This document shows positions 33,064-42,120 of a stretch of DNA of 64,000 nt, one piece after another. The DNA is from Bacteroides luhongzhouii (GTDB lineage: Bacteria > Bacteroidota > Bacteroidia > Bacteroidales > Bacteroidaceae): positions 4,526,001 to 4,590,000 of the forward strand of contig NZ_CP059973.1 in the NCBI RefSeq assembly GCF_009193295.2, in the 5' to 3' direction. Numbering within the stretch: the stretch's first letter is position 1; every line of letters begins with the position of its first letter. The translations under genes and the position numbers were made by a program. The notes beneath the pieces were generated by a model. That model was given only the letters and a program-made list of their open reading frames with translations. It was not told where the DNA came from and made no database searches.

Positions 33064-34731
33064 TTATTTAATCAAAAACTTGGTAACCCATCCCTTCCTT
33101 GTTTTATCCAACTCTTCTCTATTAACATATATTGGAATACTTTTTTGAAAAGGAATTTCTTTATAATCTATCGTATCTTCTCCAATTTCCGTTGGATCAT
33201 ACTTTATGATTTCATCTTTAAAAACTTTATAATTGAAACTCCAATTTTTACTTCTAAAGTATTGCGGACTCGTTTGCTGTATAGCTTTTACATAGTATTC
33301 TGTCACACATTTATTAATAATTGAATATCCTAGAGAAATCGTCATAGCCATACTTACATTTAGTACAAGTAATATATACACTAATCGTCTCAACCACTTC
33401 CCAATATTATATTTAAATCCTGCATATTCAGTATATAATAGAATCACAATAGGGAGGATATAGAAAAAAGGCACATACCTATATGAACTTCCCATTGGAA
33501 GTATCAGCAAAGATGATAATAACACACCTATAAAAATACAAGTATTCTTATACATTGAACTCCTTTTAGATATAGCATACAATATAAAAGAAAGTAATAA
33601 AATATCTACAAATACAATTCCACCTCCCCCTATTCTAGCACCAGGAGAACCGGCACTCATTATATTATTCTCTGTTACAATATATGGTGGAATGTATTTT
33701 CCATCAAGGATATTACTAGGACGAGAAGTATAGCTATATAATATTTGTATAACACGGTTCTTCTTTTGCAAAAATAGCGGTTGAGCACCATCATTAAGAT
33801 ATTCAGTATCCTTGTCTCCAATTCCAAGAGGATAAATAGGATTACAATGATCAATGGTATTAGTAATATATGGATTAAAACCTGAAGTTAGAATAGTAAG
33901 GACTACCGCCCCAACGGCTACAGCTATAACCCTATTCATTAATCTATATTTTTTTTGTACAAAAAGAAATATCAAAAAAATCAAAGTAAAAAATCCAACC
34001 CAAAATAACATATTAAATTTGGTACTTCCAGCTAAAATGATTGCGGCACTCATTAATAAATAATCTAAAATAGCTTTTCTACTGTAAATTCCATATAAAG
34101 CGACAATAAGCCAAACAACAGTAAAGTACCCACATAAATCTATATAATATGAAAACACTTGTGTTGCAAAAATGGGAGGTAAAGCTAAACAAAGAGTATA
34201 AAATATTTTTTTTCTGAAATTTAATGTCTTCTCCCCAACACTCCTACCAAGAAAATCACAAATAAGAAAAAGAGAAGACAGTCCTAGTAACCAAGAGACA
34301 GCCTTTCCTGATTCTAAATTTCCTGTCATAGCCACAATTGTTGCCGAAACAGTCTCCATTCCTTTACAATAATGATCTATCCATATATTCATTTCCCAGT
34401 TATCTGATATTATTGTATTGTGACTATCATAAACAGGATTCCATCCATGAGACAAAGCGTAAATCATAGGTTGATGATAAGCTTGTCCGTCATAACTGCC
34501 GTCAGGAATGATAGCTGATAGTAAGATTACGAACAACATCAAAAGTAAGCTAATACTCACATCTTTGATTATATTCTTCCTAAAACAATGCAGGATAACA
34601 ACACTTAATATAAACGCAACAGGAAAATGAATAGCACTGATATGCCAACCTATCAGCCAAGCTATCCCAGACAAAAGCAAAGTATTAAGTATTGTAAAGA
34701 TTTGAATATATCCAATATTACACACTTTCAT
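33064..34731 (-). CDS. Polytopic membrane protein, probable GT-C glycosyltransferase
   Basis: 555 residues, about 11-12 membrane helices. The first loop holds IIPDGSYDGQAYHQPMIYALSHGWNP, an acidic DG-x-x-YDGxAYH motif like the first-loop Asp of GT-C transferases that use polyprenyl-phosphate sugars in the periplasm. The C-terminal part, from about 460, is a soluble domain with no recognised motif. It overlaps the wzy gene start by 14 bp and is followed by the UbiA gene 11 bp later, so it may use the polyprenyl-linked pentose made by that block. Not a clear match to any named family. Confidence 0.62.
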   Translation of the reverse strand: MKVCNIGYIQIFTILNTLLLSGIAWLIGWHISAIHFPVAFILSVVILHCFRKNIIKDVSISLLLMLFVILLSAIIPDGSYDGQAYHQPMIYALSHGWNPVYDSHNTIISDNWEMNIWIDHYCKGMETVSATIVAMTGNLESGKAVSWLLGLSSLFLICDFLGRSVGEKTLNFRKKIFYTLCLALPPIFATQVFSYYIDLCGYFTVVWLIVALYGIYSRKAILDYLLMSAAIILAGSTKFNMLFWVGFFTLIFLIFLFVQKKYRLMNRVIAVAVGAVVLTILTSGFNPYITNTIDHCNPIYPLGIGDKDTEYLNDGAQPLFLQKKNRVIQILYSYTSRPSNILDGKYIPPYIVTENNIMSAGSPGARIGGGGIVFVDILLLSFILYAISKRSSMYKNTCIFIGVLLSSLLILPMGSSYRYVPFFYILPIVILLYTEYAGFKYNIGKWLRRLVYILLVLNVSMAMTISLGYSIINKCVTEYYVKAIQQTSPQYFRSKNWSFNYKVFKDEIIKYDPTEIGEDTIDYKEIPFQKSIPIYVNREELDKTRKGWVTKFLIK

Positions 34732-35938
34732 TATTTTTTATTTTTGTATCTACATTAATACGTTGATAGTTCAAAAAATTTAAGATAAATAGATAAGTAA
34801 TAGGTAAATCCACAAAGTTCTCATTGCACTCTATTAAAATAAATATAAATAAAACAAGAATTGTTGGAACGCCTAACTGCATCCGTTTAATACCTCTATA
34901 AGCAAAACAAAGAAATATCAGTAACCATAGCAACCCTAATGACGCAGAGTTATTTACTAAGCCAATACATCCTCCTGTATTTCCGTAATTTCGATTCGCA
35001 AAATTTTTTGTAGCAATGCCATACCCCCAAATTGGTTGTTCTAATGTCATTTCACTCTGAGTTATTAAATCACGAGCACGAGTTACTTTAGATATATGTT
35101 CTTCTCCCACATCATTTTCTCCTATTTTTTGGGCAATTATTGGCGAATTTATCGCTATAACAAATAATCCCAATAATAACAACACAACAATTGGTCCCAA
35201 ACTCCTATGTACCCTTACATATTTTGAGAAAAAAATAATCAATGAAATTATGCCTAAAAAAGCAATATAGGCCATTGTAGACAGAGTTGTAAGAAGTGTG
35301 ATTACAATAACCAACATTTGCCATTTTTCTTTCCTTTTCAATATTCCTTCTTTTATCTCCGGAATGAAAAAAATAAGAGCAAAATTCAAGAAATATTGAT
35401 ATGCACCCGGTTCATGAAATAATCCAGCATTCCGATGAAATAAAAAGTTCCATCCTACACAGTGAAAAAAGAATTCCATATATTGCCCTTCAGCTCCGGG
35501 TCTATTGACTATTTGAGGAGTAAACAATTCCAATTCAATTCCCCCAAAAACAATCAAACTAATTATAGATAAAACCGTTAAAACATTTAAATATATTTTT
35601 TTAAAGACATAAAATGGATAACGACAAATTATAACAAAAGAAAATATCAAATTAAACAGCCAAGACACCCAGCTATGATTCAATACATCTGTATGTATAA
35701 TAAACCTATTTACAAAAATTATTCCTCCATATATCAAACAATATACGAACCCTAAAGTATGCAGACGATGTTTATTGACAGCATGCTTATCATAATAAAG
35801 GTAAAATAGTGAAGTTAACAACATTACAATAAATGCTGGAACATATGACTTATGAGCAAATGAATATGATCCGGACCCTAATATTATGACTAAAACTCCC
35901 CAATAATCGACTATTTTTTTACGGTTAATTCGCATCAC
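34718..35938 (-). CDS. wzy: Wzy-type polysaccharide polymerase / O-antigen ligase family protein
   Basis: 406 residues with roughly ten membrane helices and one large periplasmic loop (FTPQIVNRPGAEGQYMEFFF, then LFHEPGAYQYFLNFALIFFIPE), the layout of Wzy polymerases and WaaL-like ligases. The stretch RNAGLFHEPGAYQ resembles the H/E-P-G-type loop of O-antigen polymerases. Wzx, Wzz and Wza are in the same operon, so polymerising the flipped repeat unit in the periplasm is the expected role. Wzy proteins are poorly conserved, so the call rests on topology and context. Confidence 0.72.
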   Translation of the reverse strand: MMRINRKKIVDYWGVLVIILGSGSYSFAHKSYVPAFIVMLLTSLFYLYYDKHAVNKHRLHTLGFVYCLIYGGIIFVNRFIIHTDVLNHSWVSWLFNLIFSFVIICRYPFYVFKKIYLNVLTVLSIISLIVFGGIELELFTPQIVNRPGAEGQYMEFFFHCVGWNFLFHRNAGLFHEPGAYQYFLNFALIFFIPEIKEGILKRKEKWQMLVIVITLLTTLSTMAYIAFLGIISLIIFFSKYVRVHRSLGPIVVLLLLGLFVIAINSPIIAQKIGENDVGEEHISKVTRARDLITQSEMTLEQPIWGYGIATKNFANRNYGNTGGCIGLVNNSASLGLLWLLIFLCFAYRGIKRMQLGVPTILVLFIFILIECNENFVDLPITYLFILNFLNYQRINVDTKIKNNESV

Positions 35939-36057
35939 TCATATAAATATATTACCCCCATTTATCATCCCCAATATTAATAAACACTTTCTAATTAGAA
36001 TATAATAAACTAATTATTAGTAAACATGAAGAAATCATCTATCAAAAAAAGAAAATA

Positions 36058-36615
36058 CTAGACTTTATTTTTACTAAAAAAATATTGTTGTCTCATTTTT
36101 ATAAGATCCCTATTATTGCATCTTTTACTCATCCACGGATAATTATGACAATTCTTAATTACTTTTTTTGCGTATTCATCCGTAGTCATTATAAATTTAG
36201 CTGGAACTCCTCCCCATACTTCCCCGGCTGGAATATCCCTAGTAACTATACTACCTGCAGCAACTATAGAGTTTGCACCAACAGAGGTATTAGGTAAAAG
36301 TATTGAATATGCCCCTACAAAACAGTTCTCAAAAAGTTCAATACTACCGACCTTATCCACTTCAGATAATGAAATCCCCAAATATTGTGCTATATTAAAA
36401 CAACTTACATCATGAGTTATAAACCTTACATTTGCAGCACAAATTACATTATCATGAATACTAACTAAATATGGTTCTGGTATACTACACGAATATAACT
36501 GTACATTTCTACCAAGATAATAAAACTTACTCCTCATAAGTTCAGCAGCCCTATGTGGACCTACCATTTTAAACAAAATCTTAAAATAAAAATTCTGTAT
36601 TTTTTGCCAAAACAT
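36058..36615 (-). CDS. Hexapeptide-repeat acyltransferase (CatB/LbH type)
   Basis: 185 residues of a left-handed beta-helix O-acetyltransferase. The isoleucine/valine-led hexad strands are evident in VSIHDNVICAANVRFITHD and SIELFENCFVGAYSILLPNTSVGANSIVAAGSIVTRDIPAGEVWGGVPAKFI, the classic GVPAK end, with His68 of FITHD as a possible catalytic base. It would acetylate a sugar of the capsule unit. Gaps of 119 bp downstream and 122 bp upstream contain no gene. Confidence 0.85.
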   Translation of the reverse strand: MFWQKIQNFYFKILFKMVGPHRAAELMRSKFYYLGRNVQLYSCSIPEPYLVSIHDNVICAANVRFITHDVSCFNIAQYLGISLSEVDKVGSIELFENCFVGAYSILLPNTSVGANSIVAAGSIVTRDIPAGEVWGGVPAKFIMTTDEYAKKVIKNCHNYPWMSKRCNNRDLIKMRQQYFFSKNKV

Positions 36616-36737
36616 ATATTCGTTTATTTATAATAAGTATCTTTTGATCGTTGACTCATAAGACCAAAATCTTATATTGTTAATTATTATATTTCAGGCA
36701 GATGTAACTTCTAACCTTTCTATTTCCACAATATCTC

Positions 36738-37088
36738 CTAGTATTCCCATCTCACATCCTTTTTCAAGACACCGTTATCTTTCACTACTACAAACTCCTT
36801 ATCTATATTACGGCTGATAACTGAGTTAGCAGCTACAACCACATTATCCGAGATACTTACTCCTTTAAGAATAACACTTCTACACCCTATCCATACGTGG
36901 TTTCCTACATTAATTGGTTTGGAAGGATTTAATATTCTGCTATCAGCCGTCGAAATCACTGAATGCCAATCCGTATCCATGATAAGTAAATCCCATGAGA
37001 GGAGACATTCATCTCCAAATGTAATGCGATTAGTACAAAGTATAACAGAACGACCTGTAACAATAAAATCTCGTCCAAGAATCATCAC
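36738..37088 (-). pseudogene. Hexapeptide acyltransferase, C-terminal part of a frameshifted gene
   Basis: 116 residues with beta-helix hexads: ILGRDFIVTGRSVILCTNRITFGDECLLSWDLLIMDTDWHS and VGNHVWIGCRSVILKGVSISDNVVVAANSVISRNIDKEF. The His of TDWHS is in the place of the acetyltransferase catalytic His. This frame lacks the N-terminal coils, which the frame at 37106-37414 supplies. The link between them fails at a run of six G (37113-37118 on the plus strand as C). A seventh would give one 226-residue enzyme. Translation from the internal ATG at 37088 alone would yield a truncated helix. Confidence 0.75.
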
Positions 37089-37105
37089 AGCCTTTTCCCC
37101 TACCT

Positions 37106-37414
37106 CTAAGCACCCCCCTGACCAATTGAAGCTCTACCATACACATATAATGTACCTGATATATTCCATTTCGTAAGACAGTTCTTTTTATCAAGAAATC
37201 CCAAACCAGACTTCCCTATTTGAAGAGTACCTGTTTTTAGTGGACAATTAAAAACCATTTTTCCCTTTCGAGCATTCTTTATACTTATCTTTCCAAATAT
37301 AAGAATAGGAAAACGTACTGCCTTTTTAAATGGAAAAGTGATGAAATTAAGATATATAGTAGAAAATAAATTCAACTCCCTTATTCCTGTTATAATACAT
37401 TTAATAGATCTCAT
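37106..37414 (-). pseudogene. Hexapeptide acyltransferase, N-terminal part of a frameshifted gene
   Basis: 102 residues, an N-terminal segment and first coils (ISIKNARKGKMVFNCPLKTGTLQIGKSGLGFLD, NISGTLYVYGRASIGQGGA-stop). The last codons read CAG GGG GGT GCT TAG. With one more G the frame would read CAG GGG GGG TGC TTA GAG and continue CLEVGEKAVMILGRDF into the downstream frame without a stop. The 226-residue sum is a normal size for WcaF-like sugar acetyltransferases. Homopolymer-length change is the most direct cause of the break. Confidence 0.75.
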
Positions 37415-37441
37415 TATAAATTAGAAATTCATATTAAAACA

Positions 37442-38161
37442 CTAGTAAAACGGTACATATTCCCCAGTCATTTCATATTTCAAATCCTTATTCCGTTCAC
37501 CTATTTTCTTGGCTGGAATACCTGCGACAATACTATAAGGCTCTACAGACTTCGTGACCACAGCACCCGCTGCCACTACTGCTCCTTCCCCAATCTCCAC
37601 ACTATGAAGAATCAAAGCATTAGGACCTATCCAAACGCGATTACCTATTTTAACAGGAGTCTTTTTCTGTGTATCACAACGAAAAAATGAATCCCGATGA
37701 TCGTGCTGTTCAGTCCAAATAGACACATTAGAAGATAAATTTACGTTTTCACCTATTTCAATACCATTTCGCCCGTCTAATACAGCTTTATCACCAATAA
37801 TACTTCCACCACCTATTCTTATTTTATATGGCTCACGCATTTCAGCTCCATAATACACTACAACTTTCGGTGCCATATCTACACAATATACATGACGATA
37901 AATAAAATAACGTAAATGATGTGATGGAACTCGTGATACTCGATAATCATAGTAACGCATAAATCCACCCATGTAACGTTTCAACCAATAAAGAAAAGAA
38001 TATTTTTTCTTTATCACATCATTTTGACTATCCCCTCCTCCTAACTTATATTGTCTTTTTACCTTATACAACAGAAATGTAAACAATGATGTCAATATAA
38101 CAAAAGTAGTATTACATGTCAACAAGACAACCAACAACTGAAATAACAATAAATAAATCAT
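37442..38161 (-). CDS. Hexapeptide-repeat acyltransferase with N-terminal membrane helix
   Basis: 239 residues. An N-terminal hydrophobic segment (MIYLLLFQLLVVLLTCNTTF) would tie it to the membrane, followed by a linker and a left-handed beta helix: KIRIGGGSIIGDKAVLDGRNGIEIGENVNLSSNVSIWTEQHDHRD, then VKIGNRVWIGPNALILHSVEIGEGAVVAAGAVVTKSVEPYSIVAGIPAKKIG. The EQHDH histidines are the likely catalytic base region. It is one of three O-acetyltransferase-like loci of this fold in the operon. Confidence 0.87.
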   Translation of the reverse strand: MIYLLLFQLLVVLLTCNTTFVILTSLFTFLLYKVKRQYKLGGGDSQNDVIKKKYSFLYWLKRYMGGFMRYYDYRVSRVPSHHLRYFIYRHVYCVDMAPKVVVYYGAEMREPYKIRIGGGSIIGDKAVLDGRNGIEIGENVNLSSNVSIWTEQHDHRDSFFRCDTQKKTPVKIGNRVWIGPNALILHSVEIGEGAVVAAGAVVTKSVEPYSIVAGIPAKKIGERNKDLKYEMTGEYVPFY

Positions 38162-38387
38162 ATGTTCACTATTTTAACGATTCATCTAAGAATACAAATC
38201 TCTAATCTCATATTAAAGTTAATATATTATTGATTTTTTCAGGAACTGTCCGAGTACTATATTTTCAACAAAACAATAGTATAAAAAATCTCAAATATCT
38301 ATCGAGTTTTATTAAACATCATATATTGCGTCCTATCTATTTCAGGCCTTATAATCCCTCCAATATCCCCCGAAGCATACAGAAGCG
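38162..38387 (-). other. 226-bp gap in the capsule operon with a possible gene remnant
   Basis: No full gene lies here. Immediately after the DUF5672 stop, another minus-strand frame runs open for about 36 codons (38398 to about 38300) and reads NKHLALLYASGDIGGIIRPE followed by IDRTQYMMFNKTR-stop. Its composition looks more protein-like than the surrounding AT-rich DNA, so it may be the end of a deleted gene or an alternative C-terminus. The rest of the gap is featureless. Confidence 0.3.
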
Positions 38388-39257
38388 CTAAATGCTTATT
38401 TGTATATATTTACTCCAAAAAGTATCAAATTCCCACTTTTCAAAAGCATGACATCCGAATGGCAATTTTCCATTCAAAGCATATAAATAAGATGGATTCA
38501 CTTCTAAAGAAAATAAAGAAGCTTCTGTACATGATGGCAAATTTACTTTTACTCCCCACGCATGTAATGCCCATTCACTAAAATAGATATCTTCATTTAC
38601 TATACCCGATTTAATAAAATAATTCAATGTATTCCTGACTCCTAGTGTCTTTAAAAATATTATATAAGCAACAAAAGGAAACAAATAAAATTTCTTCCAG
38701 CCCCCTCTTAACTTTTCTGCTGAATATATTTTCCATAAATAACCCGGAGTTAAATAAGGGAGCCATTTCCATCTCTCAAGCAACTTTATACAATATTGTA
38801 TTCTACGTAAAGAAAAACCTCCATTACCTACACCTAACATTTCCTTACTATACATGGGAAATTCTCCTTGAAGAGATATATTCATAAATAAAGGACTACC
38901 AATATAATCATATCCTTTTTCGCACCACATTTGCAATTCATCCCGGAAAACCCATGCGTCTAACTGATATATAAGCATATAGTCATAGTTATGGAATGCT
39001 AAATAAAAATTAATATTGCAACACAACTCATTATAGCCTGCTATAGAAGTAAAAAAACAGCGATCAAAATATTCAACATGAATTTTTTTAGAATATTCTT
39101 TTGCTATTTTCATATAAGCAGCTAAGTCTAATTCTTCATAAGTTAATAGACACAAGTCGTATTTTTTGAGAATTTTTACACACTGTTTAAAAGAAGCCAA
39201 CTCTACTACTTTCGGATCAGCTTTATATACAGGAATAACAACAATGCAACTTTTCAT
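38388..39257 (-). CDS. DUF5672 family glycosyltransferase-like protein
   Basis: 289 residues. The pattern YNELCCNINFYLAFHNYDYMLIYQLDAWVFRDELQMWCEKGYDYIGSP, then GVGNGGFSLRRI and a late NEDIYFSEW, is typical of DUF5672 proteins, which look like GT-A transferases: YQLDAWVF supplies a DxD-like acidic position and GNGGFSLR the acceptor loop. The start overlaps the stop of the ThDP enzyme gene (ATGA, 39257-39254). Likely a capsule glycosyltransferase; substrates unknown. Confidence 0.8.
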   Translation of the reverse strand: MKSCIVVIPVYKADPKVVELASFKQCVKILKKYDLCLLTYEELDLAAYMKIAKEYSKKIHVEYFDRCFFTSIAGYNELCCNINFYLAFHNYDYMLIYQLDAWVFRDELQMWCEKGYDYIGSPLFMNISLQGEFPMYSKEMLGVGNGGFSLRRIQYCIKLLERWKWLPYLTPGYLWKIYSAEKLRGGWKKFYLFPFVAYIIFLKTLGVRNTLNYFIKSGIVNEDIYFSEWALHAWGVKVNLPSCTEASLFSLEVNPSYLYALNGKLPFGCHAFEKWEFDTFWSKYIQISI

Positions 39258-40984
39258 TTCTTTATCAGGCCTCTAATAAACTTAATCCCCTTTTCACCTA
39301 TTGTACTTTTTATCCCCTCTTTAATTTGATGTTTCATAGAAGCTACATTCGCCATTATCTTCAAAGCTTCATTCTCATCAATATCCCGAGTAAAAACTTC
39401 AAAAACACAAGAATTATTAATAACCGGATTGACAAAAGCTTCCATATTTGCTAAAAAAGTCTCCTTAGTATTTGCTGTAAGATAATCCATGCCTAAATTA
39501 CGAGCATAATCACGAACAAGTGTAGATGACTGATTACCATAATGTCCAGCTGCTGCAATATATTGATTTACATCCTCTTCAAATATATGACCAGGATTCA
39601 GATGATGAGTAAATTCACACCCCTTACCGTTATTCACTAAAAGAATACGCAAATTATTCCCTAAATGTCTATTGCCCAGCGCATTCATATCATAAAAGAA
39701 GGCTAAATCACCTATAACACAAAAATGAAGCTTGTTCGGATTAACCAGCGATGCTCCTAACAAAGAAGATAATATACCATCAGTACCAAATCCACCGACA
39801 TTACTTGCTGACTGGATTGAGTTTGATACCTCAAAAAAATTCCATGAACGAAGTGAAGTCAGAATACCAAAATGAATAATTGAAGATTCCGGTAGTTTAG
39901 GTGCCAAAGTTTTTGCCATCCATACATTGGAAAGAGGAAGTTCTGATAATTCATCATACATTTTGTTATAATCCGCCCGGCATTCTTGTATAAAAGAAAT
40001 ACCCGGGCAACAATCTTTGTTTGCGTAGGATTCAAAAAAATGCTTATCACTCATTTCAAAAAGATAAGTAAGCTTACCATAACGATCACGCAATTGTCCA
40101 TCCTCATTTACACGCCAGACTTCTTTTGCACAAGTTCCCATATTGAAATGATCACCTGAAATTTCACCTAAATGGATCAGTAAATGAATATTATCTAAAC
40201 ATTTAGCTCCTTTCAAGGAAAGTAATGCATCCAACTGTCGAAAATGCCCTTTATAACCACTTGTATGATCACAAAAAACGACTGCATTGTGATTTTCGCA
40301 GAAACGATCAATACTCATTGTTACATCTTCAGTAAACGCTCGATGGGAACCTATAAATATAGCTATCCGACCCTGCGGCAATGTAGGTAATTCATCATCA
40401 TATGAGATACGTTTTACCACCTTAACAGGAGGTAAACAAGTCACTGAAAGATCACGACTATACACCGTTTCCAAATTTATATGCGCAGGCCCTCCACCGT
40501 GAAGTGTCAAAGCCGAAATAGCTTGGTTGATTTTCAGCGCAGCACTATCAGCATCTTTATCATCACGAACTGTAGGTATATAAGTACTAAACGTTAAAAT
40601 ATCATTCGGATGTACACTACGATCGGTTACTTGATCATATAGATTGCCCAAACGACGTAAATCCTGAGTTCCTGTTACTACCAGAATAGGCAATTTACGA
40701 TAGTATGCTTCTGTTAATCCAGGCATATAATTACGAGCTGCTGTTGCTCCTGTACAAGTAATCATAACGGTTTCACCCGATTCTTCTGCCATACCGCAAG
40801 CCATATAGGCCGCAGAACGTTCATCTACCGATGAATACATTTCAAAACTTCCATCATACATTAATGAAGCATTCAACATCATATTTGTGCCACCTGGCGA
40901 AGTAATAACCCGCTTTATATGATGTTCTTTAAGTAGCTTAACAAGAATCTGTATCCCTTTTTCACTTGAATAATGAGTATTCAT
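39254..40984 (-). CDS. Thiamine diphosphate-dependent enzyme (acetolactate synthase/MenD-like)
   Basis: 576 residues with the three-domain ThDP fold. The N-terminal PYR domain has ITSPGGTNMMLNASL, SSVDERSAAYMACGMAEESG with the activating Glu, and TCTGATAARNYMPGLTEAYY. The middle domain is less conserved. The PP domain has GGFGTDGILSSLLGAS and VIGDLAFFYDMNALGNRHLGNNLRILLVNNGKG, the GD-x(n)-NN cofactor motif. It is not IlvB or MenD by context. In sugar clusters such enzymes decarboxylate a 2-oxo acid and add the two-carbon unit to a keto-sugar. Here an SDR is 1.1 kb away, so a branched or modified sugar is plausible but unproven. Confidence 0.8.
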   Translation of the reverse strand: MNTHYSSEKGIQILVKLLKEHHIKRVITSPGGTNMMLNASLMYDGSFEMYSSVDERSAAYMACGMAEESGETVMITCTGATAARNYMPGLTEAYYRKLPILVVTGTQDLRRLGNLYDQVTDRSVHPNDILTFSTYIPTVRDDKDADSAALKINQAISALTLHGGGPAHINLETVYSRDLSVTCLPPVKVVKRISYDDELPTLPQGRIAIFIGSHRAFTEDVTMSIDRFCENHNAVVFCDHTSGYKGHFRQLDALLSLKGAKCLDNIHLLIHLGEISGDHFNMGTCAKEVWRVNEDGQLRDRYGKLTYLFEMSDKHFFESYANKDCCPGISFIQECRADYNKMYDELSELPLSNVWMAKTLAPKLPESSIIHFGILTSLRSWNFFEVSNSIQSASNVGGFGTDGILSSLLGASLVNPNKLHFCVIGDLAFFYDMNALGNRHLGNNLRILLVNNGKGCEFTHHLNPGHIFEEDVNQYIAAAGHYGNQSSTLVRDYARNLGMDYLTANTKETFLANMEAFVNPVINNSCVFEVFTRDIDENEALKIMANVASMKHQIKEGIKSTIGEKGIKFIRGLIKK

Positions 40985-41022
40985 CTTTGTACTTTATGTT
41001 ATTTATAAAACTTTCAAAAATA

Positions 41023-42099
41023 TCATTCGAATGAAGAGTCAACTCTTCTTCCTTTCTTCAATTTTCCTATCTTTTCTACAAATAGTGATTTAAAATTTTC
41101 TACAAACAAAGCTATAAAAGAACCTATAACAAATATCAATAATGCTATAACCAACAAAGCAACATAGCCATGCTCTTCATATAAAGTCCTGATATAAGTA
41201 ACCCTATAATAGATAAAAATAGATGTCGTATGCAAAAGAAATACACCAAATACCCCTTTAGCCAATTTATTAATCAATAAACTTTGAACCTGTATAATAG
41301 AAAAAGAAAGAAATAATCCAACAGCAGATAAGAGTACAAATGGATTATTATAACCAAAATACTTCTGAGACAAACTTTCTCGCCAAGGAACAAAATGAGT
41401 CAATAATAAAAAGCCTATAACTAAAGGAATCACACACAACAGCCACAGTATATAGCCATGTGATGCCCATTTTTTGTAAAAAGGATACGAACTGCAATAT
41501 CTCAAATAACGTCCTATTACATATAAATAAACAAAATTTATAGCATTATATCCATTAGTATTCAATACCCCCACACAATATCCAAACAGAACATTAAAAA
41601 CAGTCAATAAAATAATGAATTTGCCCAATGTCCTTATATCTACATTTTCAAGTGCACGTTCTACTAATGGAATCATAAGCAAAAACATAATAAAAGCCGT
41701 GACAAACCAATTATTAAGAAAATTACAGCTAAAAAACAATTCATGCCAACTGAACGGATACCCGAATACAAAAATGCACAACAAATTTGCTATTAGACAA
41801 TATATCACGCAATCAACAATAAGCCGAACTATTTGTAACCATATTCTTTTTACACCAAACCAACCACTGATCAACAAAAACAAATTCACGCCGCATACAG
41901 CTAAACTGTTGATTACCAAATCAATACCACCACCTAAGACGTCTTCATTTATATTAAAAGGATGGGTATATCCACAAGTTTGTGCACTTCTAATAACTAA
42001 ATGGTGACAGATAATCAAAAACATAGCTACCAGTCTCAATAATTCAAAATTCGACTTTCTTAAATCATTGTGCCTAAGTATTCTCTCCTTATTCTTCAT
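41023..42099 (-). CDS. Acyltransferase family 3 (OafA-like) membrane O-acyltransferase
   Basis: 358 residues, about ten membrane helices. The N-terminal SNFELLRLVAMFLIICHHL carries the conserved R and HH pair of the Acyl_transf_3 family, and NLFLLISGWFGVKR follows. It would transfer acetyl or similar groups onto the polysaccharide in the inner membrane. It sits between the ThDP enzyme and the SDR gene, which ends 22 bp from its start. Confidence 0.88.
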   Translation of the reverse strand: MKNKERILRHNDLRKSNFELLRLVAMFLIICHHLVIRSAQTCGYTHPFNINEDVLGGGIDLVINSLAVCGVNLFLLISGWFGVKRIWLQIVRLIVDCVIYCLIANLLCIFVFGYPFSWHELFFSCNFLNNWFVTAFIMFLLMIPLVERALENVDIRTLGKFIILLTVFNVLFGYCVGVLNTNGYNAINFVYLYVIGRYLRYCSSYPFYKKWASHGYILWLLCVIPLVIGFLLLTHFVPWRESLSQKYFGYNNPFVLLSAVGLFLSFSIIQVQSLLINKLAKGVFGVFLLHTTSIFIYYRVTYIRTLYEEHGYVALLVIALLIFVIGSFIALFVENFKSLFVEKIGKLKKGRRVDSSFE

Positions 42100-42120
42100 A
42101 AAATCAACATAAACAAAGTA

